NCBI RefSeq assembly: GCF_003984645.1
Contig: NZ_RWKI01000031.1
Span: 1-35,253, forward strand
Source of the DNA: Variovorax sp. MHTC-1
Lineage (GTDB): Bacteria > Pseudomonadota > Gammaproteobacteria > Burkholderiales > Burkholderiaceae_C
Direction: 5' to 3'
DNA length: 35,253 nucleotides
Every line of letters starts with the position of its first letter. Within the stretch, counting starts at the first letter, position 1. The notes under the pieces are model-generated. The model saw only the letters and a list, made by a program, of their open reading frames with translations, did no database searches and had not been told where the DNA came from. A program made the translations under genes and the position numbers. Positions 16,680-25,750 of this stretch are shown piece after piece.

Positions 16680-16851
16680 GGGCTCTCGGCTGTCAGGATG
16701 CCGACACGTCCCTGAAGTTCCTCAAATGATGCCGACTCACCTGCAACTTCGCCAACCAGTTGCCTTCACATCAGACCGGGATCATCCACCATCGAGAGCA
16801 CACGGCCTGGCAGGTTCAGAATAGTCATCTCAGCGTTCCTTCGCTCGACCT

Positions 16852-16865
16852 TGTTCGCGCGAACA
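16852..16865. promoter_or_regulatory. Perfect 14-bp palindrome TGTTCGCGCGAACA before a LysR gene
   Basis: The palindrome lies 30 bases upstream of the chosen LysR start at 16896. Position and perfect symmetry make it a candidate autoregulatory operator. I see nothing else in the 16680-16895 gap. Confidence 0.4.
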
Positions 16866-16895
16866 CCACCTAATGCAGCTGTGACGGGAGCAGAG

Positions 16896-17858
16896 ATGTC
16901 CAATGACGCCAAGGTTGATCGAGTGCGACCGGTTCCCATGAACGTTGGGACGTGGATCCGAAAATTGGATCTCATGACGTTGCGCTTGTTTGCCTCGATT
17001 ACCGAAGAGCGAAATATCGGACGGGCTGCTGTCCGCGAGTCAATCGCTCCTTCGGCCGTCACGAAGCGAATTCAGCAGTTGGAGGATACGCTCGGCTTCA
17101 GGCTGATGTACCGCGACCCGAAGGGAACCCGCCTGACAGCGGCAGGCGCAATAGTCGATTCACACGTGAAGCGCATCCTGGCCGCCATCGATGACCTCCA
17201 CCATGAACTTGGCGATTTCGTCGTGGGTGTTCAGGGACACGTGCGACTCTGGGCCAACGCGTCCGCGCTCGTTGAATACCTTGCCGAGGATCTGGGCACG
17301 TTTAGTCGCAACTTTCCGTCAGTGACGCTGGACATCGACGAGGGAAATTCAGCTGATGTCGAACACGCTGTGACGTCCGGTATTGCGGACGTTGGAATCT
17401 GTGCCCCGCCACTCGACCCCTCCCCCAAGCTCTCTATCCAGCCCTATCGCACGGACCGCCTCGTGGCGGTGGTTAGCGTGCTGCATCCTCTCGCCAATGC
17501 GGAGAAACTGACGTTTCTGGAACTGCTCGGAACCGATCTCATCGGCGGCGGCGCGAAGAGCGGCACGACGCGGCTCCTTGAAAGCGCGGCGGCACAGCTG
17601 AGTATTAAATACCAGCCCAAATATCGAGTCGCTTCCGGCGAAGCCGCACGCAGTCTCGTCCGCGCCGGCCTCGGCGTATCGATACAACCGTCGGGAATGG
17701 TCTGGCCCTATGAAGACGCGGAGCGGGTCCGCTCGGTTCCTATCGTGGACAAGTGGGCGGAGCGGGATCTGTGCATCCTCACACTGGCGGCGCGCCCCCA
17801 CTCCGTCGCGCTGACGGCGCTGACCACGTTTCTCACCGACACCGGAAATTCTCGGTAG
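16896..17858 (+). CDS. LysR-family transcriptional regulator
   Basis: About 320 residues. A short N-terminal extension precedes the winged helix-turn-helix (LMTLRLFASITEERNIGRAA, then APSAVTKRIQQLEDTLGFRL). The effector domain follows, with GVQGHVRLWANASALVEY at its start and LVRAGLGVSIQPSGMV near the end. The ATG at 16896 is preferred because GGGAG lies just upstream; ATGs at 16851 and 16938 are alternatives. It stands between the RraA-like gene and a convergent SMP-30 lactonase gene. The target could be the divergent aconitase/RraA promoter or the Bug gene at 19002, but the sequence does not decide this. Confidence 0.9.
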   Translation: MSNDAKVDRVRPVPMNVGTWIRKLDLMTLRLFASITEERNIGRAAVRESIAPSAVTKRIQQLEDTLGFRLMYRDPKGTRLTAAGAIVDSHVKRILAAIDDLHHELGDFVVGVQGHVRLWANASALVEYLAEDLGTFSRNFPSVTLDIDEGNSADVEHAVTSGIADVGICAPPLDPSPKLSIQPYRTDRLVAVVSVLHPLANAEKLTFLELLGTDLIGGGAKSGTTRLLESAAAQLSIKYQPKYRVASGEAARSLVRAGLGVSIQPSGMVWPYEDAERVRSVPIVDKWAERDLCILTLAARPHSVALTALTTFLTDTGNSR

Positions 17859-17878
17859 AGCGCGACCCGCGCGCACCC

Positions 17879-18847
17879 TCAACCGCCGAACTGCCAATGC
17901 GCAAGCTGGTGGCCTCCAATTTTGGAGCGGAAGCTTGCCAGGCGGTCACCACCGAGCGATCCAAGGTAAACGGTGCGCAGGTCGGCTCCTCCGAAGGCGA
18001 CACTGCACACGTTTCGAAGTCCACGGCTCATCCCCATCTCGAATACGGATTTTTCGACACCGAACTTTTCGTAGTCGGCTTCGGCACGTGCATTGAGTTC
18101 AGGGTCCGAGTCGTCCAGCATGACCTGCTTCTCCCCGCCAGGCGAGATGCGGACCACGCGGTTGGAGATGACGCACGCGACCCAGGCGCCGCCAAGGGAG
18201 TCGAAAGCAAGCCCGTCCGGGAAGTCTCCGTCGCCGAATTCACAGACGCATTCCTTGGTACCCAGGGTCACGCGGCCCGATACCTCATGAATCTTGAACC
18301 GCACGAGCCGGCGCCCAACCGACTCGTTCACGTAGAGCCACTCGCCGCTAGGGTGAATGCGGCACTCGTTCGCGAACGCCAATTCATCGGCAACGACACG
18401 TGCTCCCTGCTCGTCAACGACTGCAACGTAGCCGTCGGCTATGCGTCTGTCGAATGCCAGCTCCCTGGGCGTTTGACGGGTGCAGACGGTGATCCAGAGC
18501 CGGCCCTTGTGATCCAGCATGACGAAATTGGTGTTCCTCATGCTTTGTCGCTCCACTTCCATCAGGAATGGCGAGGCCCTGCGTGATGCGTCCAACTTCC
18601 AGACGCCTCCTTCTCCACCCAGGTTGGCGATCAGAAACTCGCCGCTTTTCAGGAGCGCAAAGCCGTTAGGCACAAAGTCCTTCGGCGCGCCGACCAGAGG
18701 GCGACGAGGGCAACCCAACTCGAGCACACCGGCTTCATGATCCGACACGAACACCCGGCCATTGCCCGTCACCAGGACACTTTCCGGTCGTGACAGGTGC
18801 TCGCCGTGAAAGTCGAGCTTGATAGGGTGTCTGAAAGGGTCTTCCAT
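17879..18847 (-). CDS. SMP-30/gluconolactonase-family lactonase
   Basis: A six-bladed beta-propeller protein of 322 residues. Metal-ligand positions of the family are recognisable: Glu22 (RPESVLV), an Asn in FANECRIHP near residue 160, and an Asp in FPDGLAFDSLGGAWVAC near residue 213. Members open sugar or organic-acid lactones with a divalent cation. The substrate here is unknown; a lactone derived from a dicarboxylic acid would suit the neighbours. The ATG at 18847 is used; an in-frame TTG at 18859 is possible, and neither has a clear ribosome-binding site. It is convergent with the LysR gene (20-bp gap) and divergent from the Bug gene at 19002. Confidence 0.85.
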   Translation of the reverse strand: MEDPFRHPIKLDFHGEHLSRPESVLVTGNGRVFVSDHEAGVLELGCPRRPLVGAPKDFVPNGFALLKSGEFLIANLGGEGGVWKLDASRRASPFLMEVERQSMRNTNFVMLDHKGRLWITVCTRQTPRELAFDRRIADGYVAVVDEQGARVVADELAFANECRIHPSGEWLYVNESVGRRLVRFKIHEVSGRVTLGTKECVCEFGDGDFPDGLAFDSLGGAWVACVISNRVVRISPGGEKQVMLDDSDPELNARAEADYEKFGVEKSVFEMGMSRGLRNVCSVAFGGADLRTVYLGSLGGDRLASFRSKIGGHQLAHWQFGG

Positions 18848-19001
18848 GTAACGCCGCAAAGTCTAGCGTCGTTCGTGTCATGTGCGCTTCTCCTTTCGCG
18901 AATGGCCAGTTGATGAATGACCAACGTGACGGCAGTGGGCGAAATTAGGATTAACGGTAAGTGCCCTTCCATCCGCAACACAGGTACTGCAGGAGACAAC
19001 C

Positions 19002-20015
19002 TTGAATCATTCGAAGACCCAGCCCGGCCGCCGTGCCGTAACGAAGACCATGTCGATGGCACTGTGCAGCGCCATGTTCGCGATGGTTGCAGCGGACACC
19101 TGGGCGCAGACCGCCACATACCCCGACAAGCCGATCAAGTGGGTGGTCCCGGTCCCGGCGGGCGGCGGGATGGATGCCGTGACGCGGATCGTGTCCGCCG
19201 GGATGGCCACTGCGCTGAACCAGCCGATCGTTGTGGACAACCGCGCGGGCGCCGCAGGTACCATCGGGACCGGTTACGTCGTCCAGGCCGCCCCGGATGG
19301 CTATACCCTCGGGACGGTCGATAACTCACTCTTCGCGACCGCGCATCTGGTTTTCAGCAAGCTGGCCTTTGCCGGACCCAAAGACCTGAAACTCGTCGCC
19401 ACGCTCGTGCGCATTCCGCTCGTACTGGCGGTGCCTGGCGACAGCCCAAACAAGAATTTCCAGGATTTCATCCAGTCCTCGAAGGCCAACCCAGGAAAGA
19501 TCAGCTACGGCTCACCCGGCCTCGGATCGCCTTTGCACGTGGGAATGGAACTGCTGCAGACGCGGACCGGCACGAAAATGCTGCACGTGCCCTATCGGGG
19601 AATGGGCAGCATTCTGACGGACCTGTCGACTGGAACAATCGGGGCTGCGTTGGTCGACTTCGGCTCTGCGAGATCCTTCGCCGAGTCCGGACGAATCAAG
19701 ATCCTCGCAGTCGCCACGGAGAAGCGACTGTCGCAACTGCCTGCCGTACCCACGCTCGATGAACTCGAGATTAAGAATGTCCCCATCTCCCTCTGGTTTG
19801 CTATTGCCGTTCCGGCAGGCACACCCGAGGCCGCGGTGACGCGACTGGCGCAGGCCGCGCAGTTATCTCTTGAGTCGCCGGAAGCCAAGGCAAAGTTCGA
19901 AACCATCGGCGCTCAGGTTTTCCTCAAGACCGGCTCCGAGCTGGCTGCGTTCAGTCGCGATCAGGTGGCCTTCTGGGAAAGCATCGTCAAGCCAATGGCG
20001 ATCAAGCTGGATTGA
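19002..20015 (+). CDS. Bug/TctC-family periplasmic solute-binding protein, TTG start
   Basis: A 337-residue receptor with a long positively charged n-region and a signal peptide cut near residue 35 (DTWA-Q). Family landmarks are VVPVPAGGGMDAVTR, VVDNRAGAAGTIGTGYV, YGSPGLGSPLHVGME and HVPYRGMGS. The start is TTG at 19002, supported by AGGAGA at 18991-18996 with ideal spacing; the next ATG is 16 codons later and has no such site. The gene is divergent from the lactonase across 154 bp and ends before a strong hairpin. The ligand is unknown, but a lactonisable hydroxy acid would fit the neighbour. Confidence 0.92.
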   Translation: MNHSKTQPGRRAVTKTMSMALCSAMFAMVAADTWAQTATYPDKPIKWVVPVPAGGGMDAVTRIVSAGMATALNQPIVVDNRAGAAGTIGTGYVVQAAPDGYTLGTVDNSLFATAHLVFSKLAFAGPKDLKLVATLVRIPLVLAVPGDSPNKNFQDFIQSSKANPGKISYGSPGLGSPLHVGMELLQTRTGTKMLHVPYRGMGSILTDLSTGTIGAALVDFGSARSFAESGRIKILAVATEKRLSQLPAVPTLDELEIKNVPISLWFAIAVPAGTPEAAVTRLAQAAQLSLESPEAKAKFETIGAQVFLKTGSELAAFSRDQVAFWESIVKPMAIKLD

Positions 20016-20038
20016 GCACTTTGCAGTAACTCAAGCAC

Positions 20039-20066
20039 CTTTAGCCGGCGAGCGCACCGGCTAAAG
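20039..20066. terminator. Bidirectional hairpin between convergent genes
   Basis: CTTTAGCCGG and CCGGCTAAAG form a perfect 10-bp stem with an 8-base loop in the 63-bp gap between the convergent Bug and aconitase-like genes. The stem is GC-rich near the loop and A/T at the base, but no long T tract follows. It probably terminates transcription from both sides. Confidence 0.65.
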
Positions 20067-20078
20067 CGTTGCTCTTCA

Positions 20079-22073
20079 TCACCTCTCCAGCGGAAGGCCT
20101 GCCTTCTCCGCGCCGATGGCTTGCTCATCGAAACGCGACTTGAGTTCGGCAAAAGACATCAACTCGCCGCCGATCGCACTTGCCGCCACGGTAGGCGGAC
20201 TGGCGAGCCAGATCTGACCCGGACCAGAGCGACCGGGGAAGTTGCGGTTCTGCGCGCTCACCGTGACCTGGTCGGGCCTCAGCGACGCTCCCGGTCCGGA
20301 GTTGGCACAGGCTCCGCAGTCGGGCAGAAGAACCGTTGCGCCGACCCGCTGAAAGGTCTCCGAATAGCCTTTGGCCTCGCAGTAGTCGCGGACTGCCATC
20401 GTGCCGAACTGAAGGTAGAACTCAACGCCCTCTGCCACCCTCATGCCGCGGTCGGCTGCCCAAGACAAGACGGCATGATAGCCATCGAAGTCTTCGCGCT
20501 TCCCGCCTGTACAGGACCCCGCAAAGGCAATATCGATTTTCGGCCGTTCGGGCAGACTGGACAGTGGGACTCCGTTTCCGGGATCGCCCGGCGCGGCAAC
20601 CATGGGGGACAGTAGCGCCGTCTCGACAACGATGGTGTCCGAATAGCTCGCCCCAGGGTCACTCTTCATCCAGGGCTCGATGGCAAAGTCGATGCCGCGT
20701 CTTTCACGCAGGAATTCGCACGTCTTGTCGTCGGGCTCGACAAGCCCCGCGAACCCGCCGAGTTCTGCCACCATGTTTGTCAACGTCGTTCGCTCGTCGA
20801 TCGACAAATGGCGCATGCTCGTGCCGGAGAACTCGAACACCTTTCCGAGCCCGAGTCCTCCTCGAATCTTGGGATGCGCGAGCAGGTTCAATGCGAGGTC
20901 CTTGCCGGTGATGCCTGCCGGCACCTCGCCATTGAACTCAATGCGCAGCGTCTCGGGCACCGTGATGCGCACTGCGCCTGTCAGCATGGCGCTGGCCATG
21001 TCGGTGGTGCCCACTCCGAAGGCCAAACAGCCAAGCGCTCCCGAATGAGGCGTGTGGGAATCAGTTCCCACCAATACTTGGCCAGGTAGCGCATATCGCT
21101 CTGCCATGAGGGGATGGCAGATGCCCTCGGATCCGCCGGGGCCCGGCAGGTAGCCGTGTGAGCGAATGCCATACTCCTTCAGGAACTCTTCGTGGACTTC
21201 GTGCATGACTCTCATGCCCACCGGAGGTTTACCGGGATGAACGTATTTGGGATGCCGGCTGATATACGAAGCGTGCTCGGCGAATCCGATGATGGAGGGG
21301 ACGTCAACGAGCTTCAACGGCCGACCAAAGGCGGCATGCATCATGTGAGCCGCCATTCCGGTATAGACCTCGATGATGTAACGCCAGTCCGCGCGGACGA
21401 ACGCGCCTTGGCCTGGAATCAGCTCGCCACTGGTGTGATCGGTTTCAACCACGTTTCGCGCCAGTATCTTTTGCGTGAGCGTCAAAGGTCGGTGATCGTC
21501 CTTTAACACGTGGCTGCGTCGCACCGATTTCAAGTGCTCGCGCCCATAGAGGAGCAGCCCGCCCATGCGCAAGATGGAGGCCGCCAACTTGTCCCGCGGC
21601 GCAAGCAGTTCTTCGACCTCGATTCGCTCGCCACGCTGGATGCGCTCGATCAGACCAAAATCCGTTGAGGTATAGAGGCCGACGTTGTCAGCGTTCTGGC
21701 GGTAGATGCGCTCGAAGCTTTCGGCGATAACCAAGCGAATCCCCGCATATCGCTCGGCCACTGGACTATGCTCACGCGAGGAGCCTTTGCCATACCGTCG
21801 ACCACCAATGGTGACTGAAAATTTTCCCGCGAGCGCGGCATCCTTGATGATGGGTCGGGCGTCTCCGGCGCTGAAACCTGTGTAGACGTGCCGCCCCAAC
21901 TGCTCATCGACGTGGACCAAAGATGGGCCCGGGGTTATCTCGTCGGTCGAGATGTCATTGCGCAGTTGCCCCGCATCGCTGAGGCTCAAGTTCGTGCCGG
22001 ACAACTGGGCTCGCACCTTTTCTGCGTCATTGCAAAGAAAGAGAATGCGGCCGGGAAGTTCGAGGTGGGTCAT
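20079..22073 (-). CDS. Aconitase-family hydratase, swivel domain first (second copy)
   Basis: A 664-residue paralogue of the hydratase at 14059-16023, with the same order: swivel domain (DISTDEITPG, YGKGSSREHSPVAER) then catalytic domain (VGTDSHTPHSGALGCLAFG). Cluster ligands are Cys521 (AGSCTGG), Cys586 and Cys589 (PDCGACANSG). The copies are closely similar along their whole length but differ in the linker around residues 190-220 and in the catalytic-domain start, so they may act on related but different acids. The ATG at 22073 has GGAGAG just upstream; upstream in-frame codons are not family-like. It follows the hydrolase gene by 120 bp and ends at the hairpin terminator, making it the probable last gene of operon A. 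Confidence 0.9.
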   Translation of the reverse strand: MTHLELPGRILFLCNDAEKVRAQLSGTNLSLSDAGQLRNDISTDEITPGPSLVHVDEQLGRHVYTGFSAGDARPIIKDAALAGKFSVTIGGRRYGKGSSREHSPVAERYAGIRLVIAESFERIYRQNADNVGLYTSTDFGLIERIQRGERIEVEELLAPRDKLAASILRMGGLLLYGREHLKSVRRSHVLKDDHRPLTLTQKILARNVVETDHTSGELIPGQGAFVRADWRYIIEVYTGMAAHMMHAAFGRPLKLVDVPSIIGFAEHASYISRHPKYVHPGKPPVGMRVMHEVHEEFLKEYGIRSHGYLPGPGGSEGICHPLMAERYALPGQVLVGTDSHTPHSGALGCLAFGVGTTDMASAMLTGAVRITVPETLRIEFNGEVPAGITGKDLALNLLAHPKIRGGLGLGKVFEFSGTSMRHLSIDERTTLTNMVAELGGFAGLVEPDDKTCEFLRERRGIDFAIEPWMKSDPGASYSDTIVVETALLSPMVAAPGDPGNGVPLSSLPERPKIDIAFAGSCTGGKREDFDGYHAVLSWAADRGMRVAEGVEFYLQFGTMAVRDYCEAKGYSETFQRVGATVLLPDCGACANSGPGASLRPDQVTVSAQNRNFPGRSGPGQIWLASPPTVAASAIGGELMSFAELKSRFDEQAIGAEKAGLPLER

Positions 22074-22193
22074 GGGTATCTCTCCATATCTTGCGAGTCT
22101 AGGTTTCGTCGCGAGGATGAAGAGCTTCCCGTTGCGCAGCCTCCCGTTCTCCAAATACGAAGTGGCCCCGTCTGGTACGCCGCAGGCTGCAGG

Positions 22194-23015
22194 TCAGCCC
22201 TGATCGGGGCTGCTTGTGGAAGGTGAAGTTTCGCGGGCCGCAAGGATCTCGGACAGCGCTTCTGCTTTGGAAAGGGGAAGCATGTGGTGAGCATCCGGTA
22301 TGAAGATGGGACCAATTCGCACGCGGGCGACACGCTTCATATCGTGCATGAGCGCAGGCGTGGCGGACGCGTCCAGATCGCCTCCGATGCAGATGGACGG
22401 CAGTTCCTCGTTCAACGGCGGTATTGCCGGGAAAGATGCCATTGCGCGCCAGCTCGCCGCCCAGTCCGCCGGGCGCATCGCCAACAGCTTCTCACGGGCA
22501 TACCGCACACATTCATGGTCGCTCTTGATATCGGCTTCAGAAAACCAGCGCTTGAGAGTTTCGGCTTCAACTGCCTGCATGCCACCGGCCAATGCGGGTG
22601 CGCCGCGATCCGCCAATGATGGGAAGGCCGAAGGCCCGCCTGCCACCAGCGCAACGCTCGTCCAGCGAGCCGGATCCGTGGATGCCGCCATTCGTGCAAC
22701 GAACGAGCCCATCGAGGCGCCCAGGAGTCGTGCCTTCGTGATGCCCATCGCATCCAGCATTTCAACGACATCCTGGGCCATTCCAGTGAGGGAAACCGAG
22801 TGTTCGTCGCAAGCGAAGGCGCCGTGTCCCCTTAGATCGGGAGCCAGAATCCAGGAAGGCTTTCGGCGCGACATCGCGGCGGCCAGCCAGCGAAACGAGG
22901 ACCCATCAAGGCCCAGAGAGTGCAACATGACAAAGGGAATAGGGTCATCCTTAGCTGATCCCCATTCATGGACTGTCGTTGTCCCCGCAGAGAGGTTCAA
23001 GGAACGTTGGTTCAT
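22194..23015 (-). CDS. Alpha/beta hydrolase
   Basis: A 273-residue alpha/beta hydrolase with the nucleophile elbow GASMGS (Ser101), an oxyanion segment around LHSLGLDGSS, an acidic residue in GGDLDASATP and a histidine in PDAHHMLPL. It resembles enol-lactonase or acyl-ester hydrolases such as the PcaD group, but no substrate can be named. The ATG overlaps the CoA-transferase stop by 4 bases (ATGA), so the two are translationally coupled. It may hydrolyse a lactone, thioester or ester in the operon A pathway. Confidence 0.87.
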   Translation of the reverse strand: MNQRSLNLSAGTTTVHEWGSAKDDPIPFVMLHSLGLDGSSFRWLAAAMSRRKPSWILAPDLRGHGAFACDEHSVSLTGMAQDVVEMLDAMGITKARLLGASMGSFVARMAASTDPARWTSVALVAGGPSAFPSLADRGAPALAGGMQAVEAETLKRWFSEADIKSDHECVRYAREKLLAMRPADWAASWRAMASFPAIPPLNEELPSICIGGDLDASATPALMHDMKRVARVRIGPIFIPDAHHMLPLSKAEALSEILAARETSPSTSSPDQG

Positions 23016-24163
23016 GACTGACCCAGTACTTCTTCATTGTGCTCGCCCAGACGGGGAGGAAACTTGTGTTTGGTCCGGCCGGGAGGCGTAAATCGCAAGG
23101 GGTCGCCTGGTACCGCGATAGTCTGGCCATCCTCCGAGCCATGGACATCGAGTCGCATTCCGCGCTGGATGACTTGCGGGTTCTTGAACACCCCCTGAAG
23201 ATCATCGACGATTGCTGCCGGCACCTGCGCCTCGATCAAAGCTTCCAGCAATTCGGCTCCAGGTCGGCGCAAGAATGCCGCATCGAGAATTCCGACCAGT
23301 TCCTGGAAGTTGGCATACCTGACCTTGAAGTCCCTGAAGCGTGGGTCGTCCGCAAGCTCCGGCAACTCCAAAACTGCCACAAGATTGCGGAACATGCCTT
23401 GAGTATTCGCGGTGACCGCAAGCACCGTACCGTCGCCGCTGCGAAAGCACCGGTAGCTTGGAATCGAGTCGTGCGCGCTTCCTTGCAGTCCGGGCAACGG
23501 CCCGCCCTGCAAGTAGCTGGCTGCATGGTACGAAAGCATGGCCACTTGCACATCCAGCATGGACACATCTACCGTGCGCCCAACTCCCGTCTGCCTCGCC
23601 TCCAGCAAGGCAGAAAGTAGGCCGATCACCGCATACAAGCCCGCGCACAGGTCGCCAACGGGGATCCCCGCGCGAACCGGTTGGCCCGCCGGGTCGCCGG
23701 TCAGGCTCATCACCCCAGACATAGCTTGCACGATCATGTCGTAAGCCGGACGATCGCGCAGCGGACCGTCCTGACCGAAGCCGGAGATGCTGGCCCAAAC
23801 GAGCGAAGGTTTGCGGGCACGGGCCGTCTGCTCGTCTAGGCCAAGCAAGGCGAGCTTGCCGGGTCTGAAATTCTCCACCACCGCATCGGCTCCATCGATG
23901 ATGCGCCTGGCTGCGGCCTGGCCCTCGGGACTCTTGAGGTCAAGAACGACGGACAACTTGTTGCGGTTGGCGCTCCCGAAGTAGGTGCTCGAACCATCGA
24001 CGAAACGGGGTGGCACGGCGCGCGACATGTCTCCTTCCGGCGGTTCAATCTTGATCACCTCGGCGCCAAGATCGCCAAGGATTTGAGTCGCGAACGGCCC
24101 TGAGAGAAACGACGTGAAGTCGGCAATGCGGACGCCGGCAAGAGGTCCGGAGGATGTGGTCAT
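23012..24163 (-). CDS. Class III CoA-transferase (CaiB/BaiF family)
   Basis: A 383-residue family III CoA-transferase, which moves CoA between carboxylic acids through a covalent aspartyl intermediate. The N-terminal LAGVRIADFTSFLSGPFATQ, LGAEVIKIEPPEGD, VVENFRPGKL and SGFGQDGPLRDRPAYD are all typical. The likely catalytic aspartate is Asp171 in AGIPVGDLCAGLYA. The ATG at 24163 is chosen because family homology begins there; the longer open frame upstream lies inside the thiolase gene in another phase. It lies 5 bases after the thiolase stop and overlaps the hydrolase start. Its role is probably to activate the imported acid with CoA, perhaps taking CoA from succinyl-CoA or acetyl-CoA. Confidence 0.93.
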   Translation of the reverse strand: MTTSSGPLAGVRIADFTSFLSGPFATQILGDLGAEVIKIEPPEGDMSRAVPPRFVDGSSTYFGSANRNKLSVVLDLKSPEGQAAARRIIDGADAVVENFRPGKLALLGLDEQTARARKPSLVWASISGFGQDGPLRDRPAYDMIVQAMSGVMSLTGDPAGQPVRAGIPVGDLCAGLYAVIGLLSALLEARQTGVGRTVDVSMLDVQVAMLSYHAASYLQGGPLPGLQGSAHDSIPSYRCFRSGDGTVLAVTANTQGMFRNLVAVLELPELADDPRFRDFKVRYANFQELVGILDAAFLRRPGAELLEALIEAQVPAAIVDDLQGVFKNPQVIQRGMRLDVHGSEDGQTIAVPGDPLRFTPPGRTKHKFPPRLGEHNEEVLGQS

Positions 24164-24168
24164 GGAGA

Positions 24169-25317
24169 CTAACTCTTCAAAAGGGTTACGGCGCATGCGC
24201 CATGTTCGAAGTTGGAGACGCCCCCGCCGGTGACGTGTGCGATACCCAGACGGGCATCTTTGACCTGGTGCGCGCCGCTTCTCCCTTGAAGCTGGCGTGT
24301 GATTTCGGCAATCTGCGCGACGCCGCTGGCTGCAACTGGATGGCCGCGTGACATGAGGCCTCCGGACGGGTTGACCACCTGTCTCCCCCCCAGTGAAGTC
24401 GCTCCGCTGCGAAGCAACGCAAGTGCTTCGCCAGGTTTGCAGAACTGGAAAGCTTCGTAGTACATCAGTTCTGCGATGGCAAAGGAATCGTGAATCTCCG
24501 CAACATCGATGTCCTCCGGGGAAACGCCTGCGGATTCGTATACCTCCTTCGCAGATTGCGTCGATACGTGGGATGTCGTCATGGAGTAGGGTCCGGGGTG
24601 ATATTTCCCGGAGTGCAGCGCCGCCCCGGCGACCTGAACGGGACGTAGACCGCTGCCGAGCGCCTTCAGCAGCCGCTCCGAGCCGAGCACTACCGCCGCT
24701 GCGCCGTCGCCCGTAGGGCAGCAATGCAGGAGACGAAAGGGGTCCGCGACCTCGCGTGAGGAGTTGACCTCTTCCAGTGTCACGGGCTTCTGGAATTGCG
24801 CTAGAGGGTTGCGCGCACCGTGGGCTCTGGCCTTCACCGTCACCTCCGAGAGGTCAGTTGCCTTGAGCCCAAATTCATGGATGTAGCGCTGTGCCCGCAT
24901 CGCGTATAGCACCGGCATGCTCAGTCCATTGATCGCATCCCAGTCTTCCCGATTCAGCGGCAGCGCACCTCCGCCGAGCTTCGTAAGCATGTCAACACCG
25001 ATGACGACTGCCGCTTCTGCGCGACCGGCAGCAATCCGAGCTGCCGCCTCATGAACGCCGACAGCGCTGCTTGAACACGCGTTTTCAACGTTGATGATCG
25101 GGATCCCAGTGAGTCCGAGTTGGCCCAGGATCTGTTGGCCAATCATGGAACCGCCAAAGAGAGACGATGCATAGGCTACGTCGATCTGTTTGTGGGATAG
25201 CTTGCTTTCCTTGAGAGCCTCCAGGACGGCCGGGCCCGCAAACTGCTTGTGAGTCAGATGGGTGAACCGACCAAACTTCTGGATGCCGGTACCCAGGACG
25301 TAGACAGGACGATCCAT
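24169..25317 (-). CDS. SCP2/SCPx-type thiolase
   Basis: A 382-residue thiolase of the lipid-transfer-protein type. It shows the nucleophilic Cys81 in VENACSSSAVGVHEA, a catalytic-loop motif AEIHDSFAIAELMYYEAF and His326 in SRGHPVAASG. The C-terminal Cys motif of classic thiolases is replaced, as usual in this subgroup. Such thiolases normally work with a small DUF35 zinc-ribbon/OB-fold partner, and that gene lies directly upstream, sharing one base (TGATG). The ATG at 25317 gives the family N-terminus (MDRPVYVLGTGIQKFG). Reaction: cleavage, possibly retro-aldol, or condensation of an acyl-CoA; direction and substrate are unknown. Confidence 0.92.
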   Translation of the reverse strand: MDRPVYVLGTGIQKFGRFTHLTHKQFAGPAVLEALKESKLSHKQIDVAYASSLFGGSMIGQQILGQLGLTGIPIINVENACSSSAVGVHEAAARIAAGRAEAAVVIGVDMLTKLGGGALPLNREDWDAINGLSMPVLYAMRAQRYIHEFGLKATDLSEVTVKARAHGARNPLAQFQKPVTLEEVNSSREVADPFRLLHCCPTGDGAAAVVLGSERLLKALGSGLRPVQVAGAALHSGKYHPGPYSMTTSHVSTQSAKEVYESAGVSPEDIDVAEIHDSFAIAELMYYEAFQFCKPGEALALLRSGATSLGGRQVVNPSGGLMSRGHPVAASGVAQIAEITRQLQGRSGAHQVKDARLGIAHVTGGGVSNFEHGACAVTLLKS

Positions 25318-25715
25318 CAGGCCTCCTGGCTCGCCGAGGCGAACACGAAGCACGGACCGCTGCCTGGTGGCTGCACCGCGGCGAGCTTGACGGGCATTCC
25401 GCAAACCGGATTCTGCAGCTCGCTGCCAGTCAGCCGGCCGAAAACTCGAACGTCTTCCGGCAAGTCGATATAGCCGACGAAATGCTTGACGTCCTCGATC
25501 CGCATCGAGGAGAAACTGTACAGAACGCCGGTCGGTGACAATTTCATCACTTGAACGTCATTCGACCAGCAACGAGGGCAGACATCCGAACTGGGAAAGT
25601 TGTTGTATCCACAGCTGGTGCAGTGAGAGCAAGCGAAAAGGGTCTGAGCCTCTTGTGCAAGGGCGTTCTCATGAAGCAGTGCCTGGGTAGGACTGGATGC
25701 TGGTGTGCTGATCAT
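25317..25715 (-). CDS. DUF35 / Zn-ribbon OB-fold thiolase partner
   Basis: A 132-residue acyl-CoA-associated protein. The N-terminal rubredoxin-like zinc ribbon has Cys32, Cys35, Cys46 and Cys49, and the rest is an OB-fold (GVLYSFSSMRI, KHFVGYIDLPEDVRVFGRL). In known systems DUF35 proteins bind SCP2-type thiolases or aldolases and channel CoA substrates. The adjacent thiolase gene makes that the likely role. Its stop overlaps the thiolase start, and the enoyl-CoA hydratase gene ends 35 bases upstream. Confidence 0.9.
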   Translation of the reverse strand: MISTPASSPTQALLHENALAQEAQTLFACSHCTSCGYNNFPSSDVCPRCWSNDVQVMKLSPTGVLYSFSSMRIEDVKHFVGYIDLPEDVRVFGRLTGSELQNPVCGMPVKLAAVQPPGSGPCFVFASASQEA

Positions 25716-25750
25716 GGAGTGGTGACGATCGGAGGTGTATCGTTAAAGGC

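Noticed and set aside
24164..24724. N-terminal extension of the operon A CoA-transferase by 187 codons
   Set aside because: The extension lies within the thiolase gene in another phase and has no family similarity. The CoA-transferase homology starts at the ATG at 24163.
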